Shown: positions 58,063-64,000 of the stretch, piece after piece
How positions within the stretch are numbered: the first letter of the stretch is position 1
Layout: every line of letters begins with the position of its first letter
DNA from: Nematostella vectensis
Lineage: Eukaryota; Cnidaria; Anthozoa; Actiniaria; Edwardsiidae
Assembly (NCBI RefSeq): GCF_932526225.1
Contig: NC_064044.1
Location: 12,226,084 to 12,290,083, forward strand
Direction of reading: 5' to 3'
Length of the DNA: 64,000 bases
Made by a program: the position numbers and the translations under genes
The notes under the pieces: model-generated
The model's database searches: none
Told to the model about the DNA's origin: nothing
The model's input: only the letters and a program-made list of their open reading frames with translations

Positions 58063-58395
58063 TCATTTTTGTACTTTTATTCTCGTATCTACAAGAATAA
58101 CAACATGCAGCATTTGGCATGGGGGAGGGAGAATTTTTGAAGCACTGGTACGCTGCAAATCGCTACTTTCGCTCTATTCGCGGAAGCCTCGCTCTTTTCT
58201 AGCTCGTAACAATTCGCGCACATTTTTGTACTTTTATTCTTGTATCTACAAAAATAATTAACAACATGCAGCACTTGGCGTAGAATGGTTGGGGGAATTT
58301 TTGAAGCACTGGTACGCTGACAATCGCTACTTTCGCTTATTCGCGGAAGTCTCGCTCTTTTCTAGCTCGGTACAATTCGCGGACATTTTGTTATT
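58063..58395. repeat. Tandem direct duplication, about 165 bp x 2
   Basis: The block starting near TTTTTGTACTTTTATTCTCG and running through GAAGCACTGGTACGCTG, TCGCTACTTTCGCT and CTCGCTCTTTTCTAGCTCG is repeated once with small changes. No frame is preserved through it. Confidence 0.8.
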
Positions 58396-58603
58396 TTGTT
58401 CAAATACAAGAGACCATCATGGTATCTTGGATTATGGTAATCTTTTGTCTAATTTTCTAAAGACCCTTCACAAATCTCTTTCGAAATCCATAATCTGCTA
58501 CCCTGGCTACCCTGAGGCTCCAAGATACACTAGCATAGAAAGAAATGGCGTTGGAAAGGAAATATGTTTTTTTTTTTTTGTCAACGCCTCGCAGCACATA
58601 TGA

Positions 58604-58868
58604 AGAAAACCTTGTCGTTTTGGGAGTCTGGTACCGAGGAATTTTAGTTTCTTTTCCCAGGTTTTTAACCATTGACTAAAGATGGTCACAGTCGATGTTT
58701 TTCTCTTCTGATTACAAGTCATAAAGTACACGAAGCACTAGCTGTACGACAACCTTAAAAATGGCAAGAGTTATGCAGTTTTTTCAAATAAGGAATATAT
58801 TACTTTCCTTATATGGAAGTGACCGCGTTTGGGAAAAACGACAATTTTTGACTAACTTTTCTTGATAT
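58604..58868 (-). repeat. Dispersed repeat, copy 2 (inverted relative to 1.44-1.70 kb)
   Basis: The reverse complement matches 1439-1702 nearly end to end. The short - strand frames here are incidental. Confidence 0.75.
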
Positions 58869-59747
58869 GCTTTGGTACTGAAGCTACTGAGCCTCCCCTC
58901 CCTTGACAAGCTAGAACATTTGAATCTATTTTTATGCTTATTCTAATAGCAGTCTGTAAATAGCCTCTTAATGCTCGAGTGGACACAGAACTTGTGGAGA
59001 CAAAAAACTTGAGCTGAACTATTGATAATTGCGCTATAATACTTTGAAAAGAAAAATTACTCATTATTTACCCCGCCAAAAAAATAAAAATTGCTCTTTT
59101 CGCGATCATCAAACCAACATTAATGTTATCTTTTACTCATCATTGCACGATCTATCTTTGATATTCGCTCATATCACTGCTGCACTTAGCCCCTTGTCGT
59201 GCATCAAAGTCGATTGACAAAACGTTGTCGTCCACCGGCCTCGCGACCACGCGACAAGCCCGCATGGAGCATGGGTAAAAAGCACTGATAGAAGCACCTT
59301 TTAACATTAACGTTAAACTTTAAATTGCCCCTAGCAAGCTAATCCGGCAATGGGAATTTGCGACAAGTTGCCACGAAGGACGAAGGCACGAATGAAGACA
59401 CAAAAAATGAATAAATGTAATAACGACAACACTAATTATCACAAAACCGTCATTACCGAATTTGCTCTCTAGTGAGCCTTGGTAGAAAAAATGCTACAGA
59501 AGGAGGATTGCAAAAGGCAGACTGGGAGAGACTGTTCCAGATAGGTAAAGATCTGACAAAAAAAAAGAAAACTTTTGAGCATTAAACTGGAATGTATACA
59601 GAAAATTGAAAGTTGTTACGGGTACTGACTCTGGTTGAATGGACATACGGTTGGGCAGAATCTGGCGAAAATGTAACCCAGCCCTATATTAGCAACCCCT
59701 CAAACTTTTCCCAGCCATTGTTGAAGACAGCCTTTTTTTCCGTGCCC

Positions 59748-59969
59748 AAAGGCCGTTAACTTTTTCAAAAACAGTGAAATGCATGTGAATAAAACACGAT
59801 AAAACGGAATATAGTTAGTAGAGGAAACTGGTTAAGAAACACGGCAAATTCAAAGGTCAAAGGCCGTTAACTTTTTCAAAAACAGTGAAATGCATGTGAA
59901 TAAAACACGATAAAACGGAATATAGTTAGTAGAGGAAACTGGTTAAGAAACACGGCAAATTCAAAGGTC
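59748..59969. repeat. Near-identical tandem duplication, 111 bp x 2
   Basis: AAAGGCCGTTAACTTTTTC through CACGGCAAATTCAAAGGTC is repeated immediately with no visible differences. This indicates a recent duplication. Confidence 0.93.
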
Positions 59970-60811
59970 GAACTCTTTTCGCCCTGTCACTGCGAACTGA
60001 ATGAGCGCTTCTTTTAAACTTTCTTAAAAATATACAATAATAAAATTGCTTTATTCTTAAGGGATGGTTCTGTTACTTTTTATAAAAAAAGCAATGGAAC
60101 GCATTCAAAAGTTAGAGTATTGAGCCTGTTGAAGCTTCTTAATGCTTCCAATATAAACGCGACATTGGAGTGAGGGGGGGGGGGGAGGGGGTATATAACA
60201 TGAAGTTCACGATCTAACAAGCGAGGCCAACGCGTGCTGCCTTGCACATGTACTGACGGCACCGTGAAGAGGATATCCGGTGATAGTGGGGTTTGGAAGC
60301 CTTTGATACCCAGGGTAGTGATCTGCCGAAATCCGCCGATCCAGAAACGCCCCCCCCCCCCCCCCCCCCCTTCCCTTGACACACTTGATTACTCTAAAAG
60401 CTTCATTGTATTGCACATTTGAACCTATTTATGTTCATGATGAGTTTGTTTAGAAACATCCCGTTTTATCGTAAATCTGTGATCGTACTGGAACTTTACT
60501 TGTCATATTTTCTTAGTATGGTGTCATTTTTTCTTAGTATGGTGTCATTCCATGACTAAAATAGGTTGCGTAGGAGGGTAATTGAATGGTATCGTTAAAA
60601 TATTGCTGCTGAACTAAGCGACTGGAAAATTTGATCAGCTATTAATCGCAAATACCCGTAATCGCTCAGCCAGGCGACTAATACAAATGACGAGGAAAAT
60701 GCATTGTCAAAATTAATGATAAAAAATTAGTTACAATCACCTATGTAAACAATAGAGATCCATTTGAAGCACTCTTCACCATTTTGAACCAGTACCTTTC
60801 TGAAATTCAAC

Positions 60812-62688
60812 ATGGTTTCAAGGCTGGTTATAATCACACTTGTCCTCGCTCTCGTCTTCGTCTTGCCCTTCGCTCAGGGAAATCAGGTATGTAATTTTCT
60901 TTGCTTGTGTACAAGCATGCTATTCGATACTCGAATGGAATTATCCCAGTGATTTGCTTGTCTCACCCGATGAAGACCTGTCCCACTACCAGCACCGCAG
61001 CTCTCTAAAACGCTTTTTATCTACCCTCACCCCAATTCCAGACTGCAATATGGCTTTATATTATATAAGCACACACTGTATTTCATTTTCTTTTTTGCTG
61101 AGAACCAGTTTTTTCAGCTTGCTCTACCATTAATATTTTTGGGGATTATTTTTGTCTTCAGCAGTGAAATTTGAAACATTTACGTGAATGTGCTCGGCCC
61201 CCTAGAAAAAAAAGAAGAAGATTAGGCTCAATTCTATTCTAAATATTCTAAATATGGAATACTAGGAAAAATCAGCGTGGAATGGTCGAAAAAGAAGAGC
61301 TAAAAAAAAGAATTGAAAAATTGGATGTGGAATGTTGAATACGCAGGGAAAAAAAACATTTCACTTAACGAATTTTGTGTTTACTACATTTCAATCTCCA
61401 AGTCTTGACTCTAACGTTTTCGAATGAAAAAGTGCTCCCTCGTGCTGCCACCAGACCATATGTGTGAAGAAACAAAACTTGAAAATGTCGGAAATTTATC
61501 AAAGTTAGAAACTTTGGAAAAATCAGCGTGGAATGGTCAAAAAAGTTAGGAACTTTGGCTAAAATTTGATGTGCTTGTGTTTTACAGATTTGGGTTGGTT
61601 ACAAAGGAACGAAATGTAAGAAATGATCACCTGCAATAAGTATCACCTCCTACCTCTCCCGAAATAGAATGCAGGGGTGGATCTAGCTTTTCTCTTAAGG
61701 GGGGGGGGGGTTATGTCAGTGACAAAGGGGGGAGGGGTTAATTATTTTTTTGTTACATATGGCTTTCTGGCAGCCCAAAGGGGGGGGGGGGGGGATTAAA
61801 CCCCCTAAAACTCTTCCCCTAGATCCGCTACTAGAATGTTTCTTATTTATGTTATCTTGGGTAACCTTGGTGACCACAGTTGTCCTGGCGATAGGACGCG
61901 CGAGAGGAGGGAAAAATAAAAGGAAAACGATAAGGTCCAAATCCTTTTGGCGATATCATATATTACCTCTCCCCCTCAATGCAAAACTCCCTGCAATTTG
62001 AGGCATCTTAATCATTCTTGTTTTGAAAACTCCCGATTTTCTAGATCGCTCGGTCAATTCCATGAAGTCCGCTTCAATATTTTTTTTTTGCTTTTTTTGT
62101 AGCCCCAGAACTGTGTACGTCGAGAATTTTCACGGAATTCGAGTTTACTACGATTTTGCAGGCCGCTATTTTGATACAGGCCCAGGCCCTGGCGTCTTTA
62201 GAACATCACAGATTTCCCGCACGCTCGCTCCAGGCTCTTTTAGACCATTAAAAAAATGTACCACCCCCTTTAGATGAATTTAAAAATTTCGTTTACCCCT
62301 CCCTTTTTTGATGGTTTTTATGATATTGATAAAAGTTCCCTGACCGTCCCCCAACTGACAATACTATTAATAACCATCTTTAGTCACCCTTTATGAACTT
62401 GGATGCTGGAAGGACAAACCATTTCCCAATCGCGCACTTTTAACGCTCTACCACAACGCCCGCCACAACATAGACTGGAGCAAATGGCCTGACATGTCTG
62501 ACATCATCGCGGAGTGCGCATATTGGGCGAAAGTGCTGGGCTACGAATATTTTGCTGTTCAGTTCTACGGAGAGTGTTGGGGTTACAAGCCTAGGCCTTC
62601 GCGATACATGATCTATGGGCGCGCGACCAACTGCGTTAACGGCGTGGGAGAGCACTGGTCGAACTTCGTCTACAGTTTCTCCCCGTAA
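60812..62688 (+). CDS. Secreted GCWKD-type cysteine protein (exon set partly resolved)
   Basis: Exon 1 (60812-60886) encodes a clear signal peptide (MVSRLVIITLVLALVFVLPF, then AQGNQ) and ends at CAG|GTATGT. A candidate 28-bp exon at 61588-61615 (IWVGYKGTK) has good splice sites. The frame around 62103-62260 (VYVENFHGIRVYYDFAGRYF) looks like coding sequence, but its boundaries do not phase with the small exon. The last exon (from 62384) reads ELGCWKDKPFPNRALL, then LYHNARHNIDWSK, then ECAYWAKVLGYEYFAVQFYG, then ECWGY and NCVNGVGEHWSNFVYSFSP. This GCWKD...NRAL...FAVQFYGECW...NC pattern is one I associate with secreted anthozoan proteins. The function is unknown. The stop TAA lies within overlapping donors (CCCC|GTAAGG or AAG|GTGAGT), so a further exon at 63485-63565 is possible. 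Exons 1 and last are solid; the middle is not. Confidence 0.7.
61672..61831. mobile_element. hAT-like MITE in intron, 160 bp
   Basis: The ends CAGGGGTGGATCTAG and CTAGATCCGCTAC are imperfect inverted repeats. TAGAATG flanks both sides (61665-61671 and 61832-61838). Internal G runs are present near both ends. Confidence 0.75.
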
Positions 62689-64000
62689 GGTGAGTTCCGT
62701 ACACCCTTCACTTGTGGGACAGTTTTGTAAGGGACGGACCGTTAGAAAAGTGAAGGGGGATGGGGGGTGGGTAAGGAACACAAAAAAAAATTAATCAAGA
62801 TGAAAAGCCTGGAAAAAATGTATGCAGCCCAAACCAGACAGAAAAAAAAGCATACAACAATTAAAAAATTCATGCACGTCTGAGACAAGAAAAAAAAAAC
62901 ATACACGACTGAAACCTCCCCACCCCCTCTCCTTTACTTTTGCCATCCCTAATGACATATGCACATCAGGTAGTGGCATGGCACCCACCCCCCTCTCGAA
63001 AAGAAATCCTTATTCCCCCCTGGCAAGGTGATTGATTATCTGAGGAATGCCTTATTAACAAAATTTATCTATTCGAAGGATATCGTTGTCTTGCTCGAAT
63101 GCAATTCCAAGATTAGAGGTTAACGTACATTTAATGTACTAGAATTAGAGTCAATGAACTAGAAGTTATTTTCTCAGTTTTATATATGGGTTCCCCCTTC
63201 CCTCTTCCTGTTAAGGTTGTACCCCTCCCCCCTAAAAGTTTTGTTTCCACTCAATATAAACAGCATTCTGCTTCAAAAGAAATGTGTTGTTTTGATCCGA
63301 TTGTTTTTTTTTGTTGTTGATCTAAACTACCCTATTTTTAACCTTTTTCTTTACACCCTCTCCCTTCGCCTCCTTTTTCGCCTCGTTCTCACGCCTCGTT
63401 ACACTGACCTCGGCGCCACGGGTTTCTTGAGGATGGTGAATGGCATTTTACTAAAAAGATGATGTATCGTATTATTTTCTAGACGGGGACTGGCTACCTC
63501 GACAAGCCTACTGTGATCAGGCAGTCCACGCTTGGCTACTGCAATAAGGGGACTATGCTAACATAAAACTCATAAAATGGGTAGGAAAATGGTGATATAA
63601 TAACCATGTATTCAATATACAATTAAGGAGAACATTTCAAACAAGCCAGTCGTCACTTTTTTGTGATGATCAAAGCCAGCAAGCAGATGAGGTACTTGAG
63701 CTACTCTAATAATAAGAAAATAAAGATGGAGATATAAATGTATTTCTTTGGTGTTGTTTCTAGGCATTTCTATAACGATTGTACTTATACAAGCTGGAGT
63801 AGGGATTTCAATCAAACGCGGTATCACGGCCATGAATTTTATCTCGCGTCGTTTTTTCTCTCTTTCTCCTTGACTTGATTCCACAGCTAAACAAACAAAA
63901 CAGTCAAACTATTCAGGGATTTAGCTTTCTGTGAGTATGTTTACGAATCTTACTCAAATTAGACTACGCGATAATTTACATAATTTCTTTTTATTCCTAT
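62689..64000. other. Downstream sequence, possible terminal exon at 63485-63565
   Basis: After TTTTCTAG at 63482 an open segment reads TGTGYLDKPTVIRQSTLGYC before a stop in its own frame. Its phase does not match cleanly to the preceding donor. The rest, to the window end, shows no recognisable gene; the short - strand frame at 63612-63884 has no domain. Confidence 0.35.

Larger units (their letters stand above)
57107..60811. other. Intergenic between LKAAEAR1 and the secreted-protein gene
   Basis: No gene is recognised. It contains the tandem duplications and the dispersed repeat listed separately, a G-run fragment after CCGTACCCAG near 57452, and a C-run/G-run pair (60175-60197 and 60351-60371) that could fold back. 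Confidence 0.55.

Overview
This is animal nuclear DNA: AT-rich, intron-bearing, with GT-AG splice sites, large non-coding stretches, many small inverted-repeat transposons and several minisatellites. A cnidarian (anthozoan: sea anemone or coral) is the best fit. The reasons are two divergent class C GPCR genes, a secreted cysteine-containing GCWKD-type protein of a kind I associate with anthozoans, and the mix of LINE, Mutator-like and hAT-like elements. The species call is inference, not proof.

Layout. 1-3.5 kb: intergenic. 3.6-8.3 kb (+): a class C GPCR with a Venus-flytrap domain exon and a cysteine-rich plus 7TM exon. 8.3-10 kb: the tail-to-tail spacer, holding an E-box minisatellite and three perfect CRE palindromes. 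10-18.5 kb (-): a second, more divergent class C GPCR in two exons, with a 1.5-kb G-rich minisatellite in its intron. 18.5-41 kb: a gene desert of transposon remnants. It contains hAT-, Harbinger- and Mutator-type MITEs, a foldback element with a hammerhead-like core, a 2.2-kb 48-bp minisatellite, a broken Mutator-like transposase and a broken hAT-like transposase.

41.2-51.5 kb (-): DCAF13/Sof1, reconstructed here as ten coding exons (447 aa, all splice phases consistent). A LINE with an uninterrupted 1086-codon endonuclease/reverse-transcriptase ORF (42.35-45.94 kb) sits in the intron between exons 8 and 9. 51.8-57.1 kb (+): an LKAAEAR1 homologue in seven exons (184 aa), head-to-head with DCAF13 across a 249-bp bidirectional promoter. 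The intron after its exon 6 carries a 63-bp minisatellite that is visibly derived from the end of that exon plus its own splice donor. 57-60.8 kb: intergenic with duplications. 60.8-63.6 kb (+): a secreted GCWKD-type protein gene with partly resolved exons.

The genes are not an operon. The functional links visible are the convergent receptor pair with a shared 3' spacer, and the divergent DCAF13/LKAAEAR1 pair with a shared promoter. I see no dedicated new multi-gene system. The most unusual features are the splice-site-seeded minisatellite, the E-box/CRE arrays between the receptors, the altered 2A-like motif in the LINE, and the hammerhead-like foldback element.
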